From: Hofstenia miamia
Taxonomy: Eukaryota > Xenacoelomorpha > Acoela
Length of the DNA: 64,000 bases
Direction of reading: 5' to 3'
NCBI GenBank assembly: GCA_004352715.1
Contig: SCFE01000084.1
Span: forward strand, 500,259-564,258
The notes below the pieces were generated by a model. It searched no databases, was not told where the DNA came from, and saw only the letters and a program-made list of their open reading frames with translations. The position numbers were made by a program, and so were the translations under genes. Shown in pieces: positions 21,520 through 32,743 of the stretch; the first letter of the stretch is position 1, and each line of letters opens with the position of its first letter.

Positions 21520-21744
21520 ATGTTAAGTAATGACAAAATTTTACAGTTTCAAAATTTGAAAAGAGCAATCACCAATATTGAGAGCATGACCCTAGACAAA
21601 AATGTAGAATTTAAATTAGTATGTAATGAAGGAGAAAATAGATATGAAATGGAGGAACTAGAGAGCCTTCCTGAAGATGAATTTGAGGAAGAATTCAAAC
21701 ACAACATACAGGAGGGTGAAATACAAAAAAAGAATAATGCCTAG
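21520..21744 (+). pseudogene. Integrase C-terminal part, first unit
   Basis: The frame continues the GPY/F-like region of the integrase (upstream VNQVQKLKTAWSGPYTIKK, split by the 58-bp repeat) into NNEYMLSNDKILQFQNLKR and an acidic tail (LESLPEDEFEEEFKHN). It is nearly identical to the end of 22400-22783 and is broken only by the local repeat. Confidence 0.55.
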
Positions 21745-21848
21745 AAAGGCAGCAAAAGACAATATAAATTATAACCCTGAAACATAGAACTTAAATCTAA
21801 TATCTCAATTTAGGAAATTGGAAGATGAAATGACAATCACCCAACCAA

Positions 21849-22181
21849 GTGCGCAATGAGAGGCAATGCCAATCCAACCTGCAGAAGAGAAGGTACCAAT
21901 ATCTATTAGTAATGGTAGATAACTTCACAAAATATGCCAAAATGATTCCAATGAAAAACACAGCAGCTGAAGAAACATCAAACATCGTATTAAAAGAATG
22001 GATACTAAAAATAGGTCCAATGGAAATAATAACAGACAAGGGACCCCAATTCAAAAGCACATTGTTTCAAGAACTCACCAAATTACTCAAAATCTGCAGT
22101 GAAAGAATGACAGCTTACCACCCACAAGTGAACAGAGCAGTAGAAAGGCTAAATCATACACTAATAAAACTTATACATTGA
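21849..22181 (+). pseudogene. Integrase catalytic fragment, second unit
   Basis: This is a second copy of the catalytic core (VMVDNFTKYAKMIPM, IITDKGPQF, AVERLNHTL) created by the tandem duplication. The N-terminal residues before YQYL come from unrelated downstream sequence joined at about 21891, so the zinc domain and first catalytic block are lacking. Confidence 0.65.
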
Positions 22182-22399
22182 GAATAGGAGGGAATAAAGG
22201 AGAGAAGTGATACAAATGGTCGAATATTTTTACAATACTTCAGTATATGCAATGACAAAAGTAACTCCATTCAAAGCAATGTATGGGAGAGAGAGGCAGG
22301 AACACCATTATCAATGCAATTCTCAAACTACTCACAGAAATTAGACAACCAATTCGTAAAACAACTCAAACAGCAAATAACAGCAATTAGTGAAATGAT

Positions 22400-22783
22400 G
22401 TGCTACAACACAAAGAAGTCAGCAACAAGCAAGAATTAGGTGACAAAGTTTATGCATTTACACATATTAAAGTAAATGATGTTAATCAAGTACAAAAGTT
22501 AAAAACAGCATGGTCAGGGCCATACACAATTAAAAAAGTACTAGATAATAATGAATACATGTTAAGTAATGACAAAATTTTACAGTTTCAAAATTTGAAA
22601 AGAGCAATCACCAATATTGAGAGCATGACCCTAGACAAAAATGTAGAATTTAAATTAGTATGTAATGAAGGAGAAAATAGATATGAAATGGAGGAACTAG
22701 AGAGCCTTCCTGAAGATGAATTTGAGGAAGAATTCAAACACAACATACAGGAGGGTGAAATACAAAAAAAGAATAATGCCTAG
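22400..22783 (+). pseudogene. Integrase C-terminal domain with GPY motif, second unit
   Basis: The 127-residue frame includes ELGDKVYAFTHIKV, then KLKTAWSGPYTIKK (the GPY/F module of gypsy integrases), then an acidic C-terminal tail. It lies downstream of the duplicated catalytic core but in a different frame. The intact-looking equivalent in copy c is 27117-28016. Confidence 0.6.
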
Positions 22784-23006
22784 AAAGGCAGCAAAAGACA
22801 ATATAAATTATAACCCTGAAACATAGAACTTAAATCTAATATCTCAATTTAGGAAATTGGAAGATGAAATGACAATCACCCAACCAAGTGCGCAATGAGA
22901 GGCAATGCCAATCCAACCTGCAGAAGAGAGTGAGAAAAACACACTGAACAGAGAGAGACCTAGAGAATATTAGACAATGAGATGAACCAAAAGAAATACC
23001 TAGTAG

Positions 23007-23450
23007 TTGTCACTGCACACTAAATGGCACACAACCAATGGTAGCAGAGAAGACCAAATGCTTAGTAGTCCTCAAGGCCAACTAAAGGGCAGAGCGACCA
23101 ACAGCAACAACATCAACATTTGGAGTAGTCCGCATCATCAACTAAAGGGCAAGCAGACGAAAAGTACTCATAGTCGAAGTCCCAACATTCCCTCAAGTAC
23201 TCCACACTGCCAACTAAAGGGCAAGTGGAGGAACAAGTATCCAGGGGAAGGTGTAAGCAGTGGAAGAACTGTAGTAATACAAAAGCAACTAAAGGCTGAT
23301 GTTACTGCAGAATCTGCAGCTGGTCAAATGCTAATGGAACATCTGGAAGGTAACCGACCAAAATGGGACCAACTGGAATCCATTAGCAGTGGTTTGGAAA
23401 TAGAGTACAAACAGAGCACCAGTACCAGAAGACCTTTAATACTCACTTAG
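23007..23450 (+). CDS. Post-integrase ORF with SSPxxQLKG repeats (copy b)
   Basis: The 147-residue frame lies after the integrase. It has three repeats of S-S-(P/T)-x-x-x-Q-L-K-G-(K/R) at 23064, 23124 and 23197, spaced 60 and 73 bases, separated by Ser/Asn/Lys-rich spacers. The motif matches the one in the protease-RT linker. A LEQ/ESAAGQMLMEHLEG helix follows. It has no resemblance I recognise to an envelope or chromodomain. The same arrangement occurs in copy c at 28055-28330. Confidence 0.45.
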   Translation: MSLHTKWHTTNGSREDQMLSSPQGQLKGRATNSNNINIWSSPHHQLKGKQTKSTHSRSPNIPSSTPHCQLKGKWRNKYPGEGVSSGRTVVIQKQLKADVTAESAAGQMLMEHLEGNRPKWDQLESISSGLEIEYKQSTSTRRPLILT

Positions 23451-23485
23451 GAGATGCTACATGCCCCCTCAGGAGCACAAAAACA

Positions 23486-23999
23486 ATGACAGAAAGGACC
23501 ATGCACTCCACAGAATGTAACAAAAGGAGATCAGCAATAGATGGAGAGAAATTGCACCCATATTTCATACTAAAAATAAAAATGATTCACAAAATGTACG
23601 AAAAGCTATCCCCAGATACACGCAGTCATTTAGGAGAGAAATCAGATAGCATAAATAAAATTATCAATAGTCTTAGACAAAGAAAATCACTCAATGGTCA
23701 AAACAAGTATCAGTTATCCACAAAGAATGAATGAAAGGCTAGAGAAACTATATTTCAAAGGCACTGTGCACATGGATTTCTAAAACAACTGTATACTGGC
23801 AGAGGTACAAAACATAATTATAGGAAAAGAAAGATCTAAAAAACTGATGCAAACAGCACAGGAGAATATGCTGAGAATCATCACAGAAAAATATCCAATG
23901 TGCAAGATAACAATGGTCATGTTAGCTGATAAAACTGGGATGGGCCTGAACAAAATTGTCTTTATTCAAGGATGTAAAAGAAAAGTAGGGATGAGGTGA
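23486..23999 (+). pseudogene. 3'-terminal ORF with helix-turn-helix/homeodomain-like end (copy b)
   Basis: The frame at 23486-23734 carries a basic start and KMYEKLSPDTRSHLG. A second frame (23730-23999, one internal TAA) ends with ENMLRIITEKYPMCK, MLADKTGMGLNKIV and CKRK. The spacing of ML, YP, LA-x-x-TGM, K-I and the basic end resembles a homeodomain. The usual W-F-x-N of helix 3 is absent, so DNA binding is unproven. It lies just before the polypurine tract. Copy c preserves the first part (about 28540-28640). Confidence 0.3.
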
Positions 24000-24140
24000 A
24001 ACTTCTGAAAATAAATTATGCAAAATCAAGGAGCAACCATGGACTACTAAAGGAGAATTGAAAAGGAATGGAAACAATAAAACCCAAGTTCACAAAATCA
24101 AATGAAGAGAGAAAGCTGTCCTAAAAAATTAATGAAAGCT

Positions 24141-24150
24141 GAGGAGGGCA
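24141..24150 (+). other. Polypurine tract next to 3' LTR
   Basis: GAGGAGGGCA lies immediately before the LTR start TGTAGC at 24151, as expected for plus-strand priming. This fixes the LTR boundary. Confidence 0.7.
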
Positions 24151-25403
24151 TGTAGCATAATCATTCTAAAACTACAAATTTTAACAGTTAAATAGAGAAA
24201 TAAAGAAAAGAAAAGAAATTTGATGTTTAGAAAAAATGCTATTAATGGCTTTTTATGCATTGAGTGAGTGGACAAACATTTGCAAAAAACATAAAGTGCA
24301 AGAAGCCAAGTATAATACGCTTCTAATTAATTTAAGGTCAATACACTGGACGTGGGAAGATAAATTACAATAGAAGACAGGTGTTTTGTTTGACTGTTAG
24401 AATAGTGCAAATATGTTGTTAAAAGTCTGTATAAATATCTACGTCACAGTGTGAAAAGTTGATGGAGTATATTCTTTGGAATTTTACTTATCTTCTATTA
24501 TTGGTTTGATTATTTATATGAATGTGCAGCTAGGCATTTCATGCTTGTAGTGGTCAAAAGGCTGTTGCGAGGGTTAGAAATGGTTTTTTGCCTAGATCAA
24601 TACAATGCATTTAAGTTATGAATAGGCTTAAGTTTTTTTCACTTGCTGCCTAGCTGGCTATTGATTGCTTTCATTGCTGCATATAGTAACAAACTTGAAA
24701 TAAGGTGAGATCATCAACCCTAGGTATGTTAACTGGTATTTATTTTATTTTAGATCCAAATTGTTAACTGTATTTGACCCATAATGACTGAAAACGACCT
24801 TGTATATATTTAAGTCTTTTTACCTCTTGTTCTTACTGTAGGTTAGGAAGCTGCTATTAGTTGTATATAGTTTTAACTCCTTTTTAGTTAGTAGTTGTGT
24901 TCATTACTATTATATGTAGGGTTAATTATTTACTAGATTTTTGAATCAGCAGTTTGTGCCAATGAATGGTTGCATTGCTATACTATTAAAGTTACACACA
25001 ATTGAGAATGAGCTATTAAGTTGAATCGTGTCTGCACTCTCTTTATTATCACATAGTTAGGGTACACATAATAAAAATAGATCTTTGAGAATGAGCTGAG
25101 CTGATCAATGGATGGAACTTTACTCTGATGCAGTTGGGCAGATGGCTTCTTGGTGATGAGATACTGCTTCAGGCAGTGAGCCCATTGTTAACTGGAGTCT
25201 CTCTCATACAGTTACTTAAATTATGGCTGTTACATGTTACTCTAATATCACGTGGATGCTAAATATAGTTTAGTGTGGACAATTAGAAAATGTGTACATG
25301 AGACAATGAAAGTTAAACTATATAGACATTACCCTGCTTGAAAGAAACTGTATTTTGGTATCTCAAAATAGTAAAGAATTAATACACATCTTGGCTTCTC
25401 CTT
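24151..25403 (+). mobile_element. Ty3/gypsy 3' LTR (copy b)
   Basis: It starts TGTAGCATAATC after a polypurine tract. The first 529 bp match 16273-16801. The remainder matches copy a's LTR in pieces (24838-25120 against 13570-13900, and the CACATCT end near 25392). It lacks the final 15-20 bases and the terminal CA, and is cut by the LTR scrap that follows. With about 1.25 kb it is long for a gypsy LTR. Confidence 0.65.
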
Positions 25404-25404
25404 A

Positions 25405-25504
25405 ATTTGAGGTTAATACACTGGGCGTGGGAAGTCAAATTACAAAAGAAGACAGGTGTTTTGTTCGACTGTTAGAATAGTGCAAATATGTTGTTAAAAG
25501 TTGT
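25405..25504 (+). mobile_element. LTR fragment
   Basis: About 100 bp repeat the LTR interior at 24327-24425 (AATTTGAGGTTAATACACTG start). The fragment is fused at 25505 directly to RT coding sequence of copy c, a join expected from template switching or deletion rather than from normal integration. Confidence 0.7.
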
Positions 25505-25900
25505 TGGATTTATGCAAGGCATGCTGGCAGGTGCAGATGGAGCCAAAAGATATCAAGAAGACAGCCTTCATAACACTGTATGGATTCTATGAGTGGATTT
25601 ATATGGCATTTGGCCTGTGTAATGCACCAGCAACATTACCATGATATATCACAAAAGTTCTAAAGAATAAACAGCATAAAATCAAAGAAAGTATAAATGC
25701 ATACATCAATGACATCATAATAACTAGCAATACAGTGGAACAACATTTAGAGAAGCTGGACAGAACTCTAAGGATATTAAAAGAAGCTGGATTAGAGTAA
25801 ATGGAAACAAATGTGATATATTGAAAGAATAAATGGTATTCCTTGGCAGGATAATAAGAAAAGGACAAATAAGTATGAAGGGCAATTCATGGGAAATGGT
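25505..25900 (+). pseudogene. Ty3/gypsy reverse transcriptase, copy c (5'-truncated)
   Basis: It starts inside RT at the block equivalent to VIDLCKAxWQVQ. The reading then runs through KTAFITLYGFYEWIYMAFGL, CNAPAT, a stop, and AYINDIIITSN, the catalytic box with Asn replacing the first Asp of YxDD. EQHLEKLDRTLRILKEAGL then precedes a shift. It supplies the RT core missing from copy b, but is itself inactive. Confidence 0.7.
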
Positions 25901-25929
25901 ATTGAAAATTGAAAAACCAAATAATAAGA

Positions 25930-26440
25930 TCTACAAAGGATCATGGGGTTCTTCAATTACTATGTTACATTTATTCTGAACATTGCAGGAAAAACTGCAA
26001 AAATGACTAATCTGATGAAGAGTTGGTACCATTTGTATGGACATGGGAACAACAGGAGAAGCTGGAAAAAATAAAACAAGAATTATCAAAACTAACCTCA
26101 CTAAACATGCCAGATTACTCAAAGGAGTTATACTCGACTGTGATGTGAGTAATGTTGCCATAGGTGGGATGCCGGGGCAAATAAAAGATGACAAAGAGGC
26201 ACCAGTTCAGTTCTTTAGTAGAAAATTAAATTGAGTTAGGGATAGAATACCTGAATGAGTTTAACTTTACAATTGAGCATAGGAAGGGAAAACTACATAG
26301 CAATGCGGATTTCTGAACCTCACTTCCTGAATTTGAAAGAGATTTAGAAAAGAAAGGACAGAAAATGGAATTTCAATTTATTCCACATAACAAATATGAA
26401 GAGCTCCCAGAGATCAACATGGACAAAAAGAAGAAGAAAT
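25930..26440 (+). pseudogene. Ty3/gypsy RNase H, copy c, internally deleted
   Basis: FFNYYVTFILNIAGKTA is followed, after a shift, by ILDCDVSNVAIGG (catalytic Asp kept) and PVQFFSRKL. The sequence then jumps to IEYLNEFNFTIEHRKGKLHSNADF. The middle of RNase H, about 200 nt in copy b, is missing near 26230. A TGA follows NADF where copy b has TGG. Confidence 0.65.
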
Positions 26441-26450
26441 AATCGCCATT

Positions 26451-26960
26451 ATGCTAAAAGAGAAGATTGGTGAGGAGGAGATAATTCAAAAACAAAATGA
26501 AGATCTTATACTGAGAGAAATAAAAGATAAACTGAGAAATCAAGAAAAGCCAATGTCAAAGATTGCAAAAAGCTACTTTAATTGGTATAAATGGAAAACA
26601 AATGACAATGGACTACTATATGTTGCTGGGAAAACTAATTGAATCGCAATACCAGAGTATTACAAACTAGATATGATAAGGAGAATTAATGAGAGAGGCC
26701 ACCTTGGCATAATAAAAACAGAGATGATGTTTAATTTGAAATACATTAGAACTGGAGTAAGAAAAGTAATGGAGGATGTTATAAATAAATGTACCACATG
26801 CCTTCTTAATAACAAGCAGCATTTTCCATCACAGAGCACACCACTAGAGAAAATAATATCCACAAAACCAAATGAAATTGTACATATAGACTTGGAAATG
26901 TTATCAAGAGATGATGAGGGGTACCAATATCTACGAGTATTAGTGACTAATTCCACATGA
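26451..26960 (+). pseudogene. Ty3/gypsy integrase N-terminal and early catalytic part, copy c
   Basis: Two frames (26451-26642 and 26673-26960) give an intact-looking zinc motif, INERGHLGIIKT with NKCTTCLLNN, and the first catalytic block HIDLEML with Asp. A TGA splits them at 26641 where copy b has Gln. The frame is lost after GYQYLRVLV. Confidence 0.65.
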
Positions 26961-27116
26961 TATTCTAGAATTGTACCAATGAAGAAACAACATCTGAAGA
27001 GACAGCAAACATAATACTGAAGGAGTGGATATTAAAGATAGGCCTGATGGAAAAGATAATTACTGATAAAGAACCACAATTCGAAAGCATTTTGTTTCAA
27101 GAGCTTACCAAATTGC

Positions 27117-28016
27117 TTGAAATTGGAAGTAAACACACAACAGCATATCACCCGCAAGCAAACTCTTATAAAGTTAATAAGGGTAGCCACATCAAGAATA
27201 GGTGGAAATAGATGGAGAGAAGTGATGGACATTATGGAGTATTTTTACAACACTTTGGTTCATTCTACCACAAAAACAACTCTGTTCAAAGCAATGTATG
27301 GAAGAGAAGTGGTAACACTGTTATCAATGCAATTCTCAAATTACTCACAAAAGATGGACAATCAGTTCGTGAAACAGCAAATAACAGCAATTCATGAAAC
27401 AATGTGTCACAACATAAAAAACTCAGTTACAAGACAGCAACGTATTTATGATAAAAAAATATATGGGCACATGCACAAGGTAAGCAATAAAGTCTATGCA
27501 TTTACACCTATTAAGGTGAATGATGTAAATCAGGTATGGAAATTAAAAACTGTATGGTCAGGACCACATATGATAAAAAAAGTATTAAATAATAATGAAT
27601 ATGTATTAAATAATGACAGGATGTTACACTTTCAAAATTTAATAAGAGTGATAATTGATATTGAGGAAGCAACCCTTGATGAAAAAGCAGAGCTTAAATT
27701 AAAACGTAATGATGGAGGAAATATGTATGAAATGAGCAAATTAGATAGCCTTCAAGAAGACAAATTCGAGGAAGAATATCAACATGATATTAAAGATGAT
27801 GAAATACAACCAAGAGTGATGCCTAGAAGGGCAGTGAAAACTAATATAAATTATAACCCTGAAACATGGGATTTAAATTTAATAACTCAGTTTAGAAATT
27901 TCAAAATGAACAGACAATCACACAAAAGGGGAGCATATGATCAGATGCAGTGTCAATTGAACCCAAGGAAGAGAGTGAGAAGAACTCACTGGGCCACAAG
28001 TCGAGAGAGGGACTGA
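27117..28016 (+). pseudogene. Ty3/gypsy integrase C-terminal region, copy c
   Basis: This is the longest open frame in the retrotransposon cluster (299 residues). It begins after the catalytic Glu region, whose second Asp (ITDKEPQF, about 27060) lies in another frame. It covers REVMDIMEYFYNTLVHSTTK, FKAMYGRE, VYAFTPIKVNDV, the GPY/F-like KLKTVWSGPHMIKK, and an acidic then basic tail (LNPRKRVRRTHW). The E-containing block is partly deleted, so the protein would be inactive. Confidence 0.65.
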
Positions 28017-28054
28017 GAAAACATTAGTCAGTGGGAGGAGCCCAAAGAACTACC

Positions 28055-28640
28055 TAGTAGTCACCACAACCAAATAGAGGGCACAGCGACCAGCAGTAGC
28101 CATGGCCACCACAATGCCTAGTAGTCCTCACTGCCAACTAGAGGGCATGACAACAAAAGGTGATAAAGCTAATATGCAGAGTAGTCCGCATCATCAACTA
28201 AAGAGCAAGCAGACAAAAAGTCCCAATTTTCCTTCAAGTACTCCACACCGCCAACTAAAGCGCAAGTGTAGGAAGGTGTATCCAGGAGAAGGTGTAAACT
28301 GTGAAAGAACTGTAGTAATATGAAACCGACCAAAGGCTGACAGTACTGCAGAATCCGTAGCTGCCCAAACCAATCAAAAGGGGACCAACTGGAATCTATT
28401 AGCAGTGGTTCAAAAATAGAGTATGGACCAAGCACCAGTGCAAGAACACCTCTTATACTCAATCAGGATGTGCTATATGCCCCTCAGAAAGCACAAAAAC
28501 AATGTCAGAAAGCACAAGGCGCTCCACAGCATGGAACTAAAGGATGTTGACAATAGATGGGGAAAAGCTCTACTCTTATTTTATTCCCAAATAAAAGTGA
28601 TATACAACACCTATGAGAAATTGTCCCCAGAAACATAAAG
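28055..28640 (+). pseudogene. Post-integrase repeat ORF and 3' ORF start, copy c
   Basis: Four motif cores (28055, 28120, 28180, 28237) match the AGTAGTCCnCA repeats of copy b. They encode SSPHCQLEG, SSPHHQLKS and SSTPHRQLKRK. A following frame (28423-28638) ends in NTYEKLSPET, equivalent to KMYEKLSPDT of copy b. The element stops at the AT array at 28677, and no 3' LTR is seen. Confidence 0.5.
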
Positions 28641-28670
28641 CCACATAAGAAAGCAAACTAAGACAGAAAA

Positions 28671-28676
<6 letters not shown>

Positions 28677-28736
<60 letters not shown>

Positions 28737-28905
28737 NNNNNNNNNNNNNNNNNNNNNNNNNNNNNNNNNNNNNNNNNNNNNNNNNNNNNNNNNNNNNNNN
28801 NNNNNNNNNNNNNNNNNNNNNNNNNNNNNNNNNNNNNNNNNNNNNNNNNNNNNNNNNNNNNNNNNNNNNNNNNNNNNNNNNNNNNNNNNNNNTATATATA
28901 TATAT
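28677..28905. repeat. AT dinucleotide array with 156-base assembly gap
   Basis: TA repeats flank N at 28737-28892. The array terminates the retrotransposon cluster. Confidence 0.95.
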
Positions 28906-29356
28906 AACTTGTATAAATATTTATGAATATTTAAGCAAAGCTATGCATAAGTGACTTTTAACTAACTTTCTGTCAGTCTAAATGTAGAATAATATCATAT
29001 ATTCCATATTTGGTAGCTGCCATTGTTTGTGGAAATGTGTTTATATTAGAAATATATTTTTGTTTCATTTTGCTTGATAGCTGATTAGACATTTGAATAA
29101 TAATTGGAAGTCGATGTGATTCTTTAATGGAAGAAATGGATGAGAATATATTATGATATTTTGTTAAAGTACTTGAATTAGAAAAACTGTCACGACCTCT
29201 TCTGAACTTATGCGTAATTATTATGGAGTTTAGATATAAATGTGACACTTTCGTTTAATTACATTAATATTATTATCAAATTGCAACTCCAAAAATATTT
29301 TATTGTTCACGATTGAAAATTCGAATTTACTTATATTTTTTAATTTTTCTGTTCAG
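28906..29356. other. AT-rich DNA, no confident gene
   Basis: A minus-strand frame (28973-29248) has a normal-looking but unrecognised Ser/Ile-rich composition. I found no splice or homology support for it and treat it as chance. Confidence 0.5.
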
Positions 29357-29531
29357 GTTTTTTCTGATAAACGCTATGGGTCATGAAAACATTCGAAAAA
29401 ATAAAGCCTGGAGCAATTCCAAATTTCCAAACTGCTACAGTCAATTACCTTCAATAAGCTATTCAGATGATGCTCCCACAACGTCAAATAGACATTCTAA
29501 AGAAGAAGAAGAGAGATCTCCCATTTACTAA
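29357..29531 (+). CDS. Possible terminal exon of an unidentified gene
   Basis: A strong acceptor-like sequence (T-rich tract then TTCAG) at 29340-29356 precedes a frame that would start in phase 2. The frame reads hydrophobic FFLINAMG, then a hydrophilic tail with SNSKFPNCYSQL, SYSDDAPTTSN and KEEEERSP, ending at TAA. The shape (short hydrophobic end plus Ser/Glu tail) would fit a membrane-protein C-terminus. No upstream exon was found, and I do not recognise it. Confidence 0.25.
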
Positions 29532-30009
29532 ATGTTTATCGTGCCATACGATGACATCTGAAAACGAGGCCTAGCTAGATATTCTTGCAATAGTAGAGGG
29601 GTTTACATAAGCCAAGTCACCTATCGTTTAGGCCTAATGTGTCATTTACCTTTATTTTAAACAAACTCAAAATCTTAAATAACATATTTCGAATAAACCA
29701 ATCAAGAACATGTATTTAAAAGCTGCAAAGATGGCTGATATATCTGATTTGGAATGCAGCAATTTGTAAAATTCTTTTAATGGATTTGATTGCAGGTTAT
29801 TTTGTACATAATTGACTGCCTGGTAAAAGTATTTAGAGGAAAGTGAAGAAATTCATTTGTTGGTAAAAATGAAAATTTTCATCATTTTGTAAATATTTAT
29901 ATTTAATGTTTGTATTTCATACTGTTCGTTAAAATTCTTTGGCACATAGAATTTTGGTTTCGGGTCCATGTATACTCTAGTAGTCTCTGATAAAGTACAA
30001 TAAATGTAA
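29532..30009. other. Non-coding AT-rich DNA
   Basis: I see no gene, repeat or element in this stretch. Confidence 0.6.
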
Positions 30010-30486
30010 TGATTCTTTTCAATAATATCTGCCATGATTTGCATAAGCTAGATCAACGAAATATATAAATGCTTATTGAATTTTGTTGAATGTTGGTTAA
30101 TTATTTCTGAGGGTCACCTGGAAATAATAGGCTTGCGATAGATTCCTAGCAAAATGTATTAATATGAATGTTCACAAAGAGAGCAAGCTGTAGATGCTAT
30201 AAACTAAAAAATTGATATTTCTCCATGAATATAAAATTATATTTTAATTAATTTAGAACTAATCAACTTACATATTAGGCATAATTGTAACGCAACACAT
30301 AAACTCGTAAACAAGACTAAACAGCATTTGATCAATTCAGACCACTTCAGGCATTAAACCGGAGTCGAATTTTCAGGCTTTCTAGTCTTAAAATCTGGCA
30401 TTTGCAAACTGAATACACTTAGTTACACCCATTATTGAACACGTTGTTATTTACTATTCAATTAATTACTAAGCAAACAATTGAAA

Positions 30487-30488
<2 letters not shown>
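30010..30488. repeat. Duplicated segment C, left copy
   Basis: It is shared in the same orientation with 62357-62800 (for example TAATAGGCTTGCGATAGATT and GTAACGCAACACATAAACTC). The match ends just where the AT array begins here. No coding frame is conserved. Confidence 0.85.
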
Positions 30489-30519
<31 letters not shown>

Positions 30520-30831
30520 NNNNNNNNNNNNNNNNNNNNNNNNNNNNNNNNNNNNNNNNNNNNNNNNNNNNNNNNNNNNNNNNNNNNNNNNNNNNNNNNN
30601 NNNNNNNNNNNNNNNNNNNNNNNNNNNNNNNNNNNNNNNNNNNNNNNNNNNNNNNNNNNNNNNNNNNNNNNNNNNNNNNNNNNNNNNNNNNNNNNNNNNN
30701 NNNNNNNNNNNNNNNNNNNNNNNNNNNNNNNNNNNNNNNNNNNNNNNNNNNNNNNNNNNNNNNNNNNNNNNNNNNNNNNNNNNNNNNNNNNNNNNNNNNN
30801 TATAATATATATATATATATATATATATATC
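30489..30831. repeat. AT dinucleotide array with 281-base assembly gap
   Basis: TA repeats flank N at 30520-30800. Confidence 0.95.
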
Positions 30832-32199
30832 CTTAATTCAGGTTACAAATTTATAAACAGTGAACAAAACTTTTATAAATGGTGAAATGCACGATGATCG
30901 GCATGCGTTGCACAGCCAAACAAGATAAAATGTACATTTTAAAAATGGAATTGAGAAAAAACTTGCAAAAACACCAGCAGATTCTTTTTGACAGAGTTGT
31001 AATAATCGAATAAACTAACGTTTATGTTGATCTGAATAAAGTTTGCCAAGCAAATGAGGCCGTGAAAATAAAATATGCTGTCTTAGATTTCTTCACATGC
31101 GCGGTATTTAAAAATGATTAGAAAATTTTGAACGCAAACCTGGGCGATTTCATTAATCCTAAGATGTTAAATCAAAACAATTGAAATTGAAACTGTTTGT
31201 TGGAAGTTTACCTAAATAAAGCAAATAATAAAAGTGAAAACCTAGAGGTATTGGGAAAAAATTTAGGCTAAAAATTCATCTGTACTTTCCAATATTTTGA
31301 ATCCATTTTGTGCATTGCCGCTGTAGTGGGATAAATTGTAAAAACAAATCAAAAACAGTGAAGAAGTTATTGGGTAATATTAGGCATTTTAACTCTTGAA
31401 TATTACTATGCGATTTAATAAAATTTTTTGTTCTGGGAAAAATTTTGCTTTATTCAAGAGGTATTAAAGATATAAATGTCAGCCCATTACACACATTTCA
31501 TTTGAATGACGTCATTAGCAATACAACACTGAATTTAAAGTAGTTCATTATGAAGTGATTTAAAAGGATGAATTTTTTGTAGTTAACTGTAAGAACTCCA
31601 AAAACACTTAAATTTTAGATTTATTTCAATCGCCAACTAGATAAACAAATTTATTATCATAAAAATGACTATATGTATAGCCAATGACGTAGCACAATCA
31701 AATAGGGATGCTGTTTTACATCTTAAATATCTCTAATAAATGATAATTTCTTGCAAGGACAAAAAAACTTAGGCAACTCACATTGTGAAGTTTTAATTTT
31801 CTCAATTTATTCAAGAAATAAAATTTCGTGAATAGAACCCGTTCTATATTTGATTGATTTTGTCGTAATCGTAGCAGAACATTGCACATACTAATTGAGC
31901 AGGGATCGTCCCACGTGAAAGGACAAATTTAAGAGAGAATATTTATAAAAAGAATTTCAAAATACACCCCTTAGAGACAGAATTGTTCAGAGAATGGAAA
32001 AGAAAACAACAGTAACGTAGAAAATTAATCCTATTTTTTACAAATTGTTAGGAATAGGAGCTGCTGCTAGAATACTTTTTTCCAGAATCAGCAGTAGCAG
32101 AAAATTTAAATTGCTAGGCAATTAGTTTACTTTTTAAAGAAAGAATTGGGTTGGTCGTGATTGCAGAAAAATAAACTGTTTCAGAAATAGAATATCACT
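30832..32199. other. Non-coding AT-rich DNA between segments C and A
   Basis: Nothing recognisable was found. It has no counterpart in the window's first 515 bases. Confidence 0.55.
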
Positions 32200-32743
32200 A
32201 AGAAAGCATCAGCCTAACAAAAACGATTTTCTGACACGCAATTGTAGTCATATGCATATACTATTGGCTCTTCTCAATTATTGGTGTACTAAAATACTTT
32301 ATCGATTTATTATACAGTTTAACTATGCAAACGGTAAATCGTTATGTTTAAGTATTTCACTAAAGAATTGGACATAAATATTTTAAATCAATGCTAGTTA
32401 TGAGTAACAATGTTGTTAAGTAAAATCTTTTTTTCTGATATAATGCCCTCTATTTAGTTCTATGCAGGAAACAAATAACTACTTGCAATTTGAAATCTGT
32501 TAAATAAGGAATTTTAAGGATAATGTATATACAGTATTTAAAAACTATGATAGGTAATAAGTCCAAAAAAATTAGCTGTGAATCCTAACTAGCTCAGAAA
32601 TCATTTCTTAAGTAAGAATCCATTTAGATTTGATAAGTTATCAGTGTTAAAATAGTTCGAATGAAGCAATACAATAGAATAAAGCATACAATTTTTTAAT
32701 ATTCAAATAAGCAAGCAAGCATTTAGTTATTTATTTTAGAACT

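Larger units (their letters stand above)
20795..22930 (+). repeat. 1.1-kb direct tandem duplication within the integrase region
   Basis: The sequence from GGTACCAATATC at 20795 to about 21891 is repeated from 21892 to about 22930 with almost no differences. The first unit contains an extra 58-bp tandem repeat (about 21370-21486), absent from the second. The junction shares a few purines (GAAGA). This is either a very recent duplication or an assembly artefact; no N marks it. Confidence 0.85.

Noticed and set aside
28973-29248. Minus-strand frame of 91 codons rich in Ser and Ile
   Set aside because: No homology, splice sites or duplicate copy supports it; frames of this length arise by chance in AT-rich DNA.
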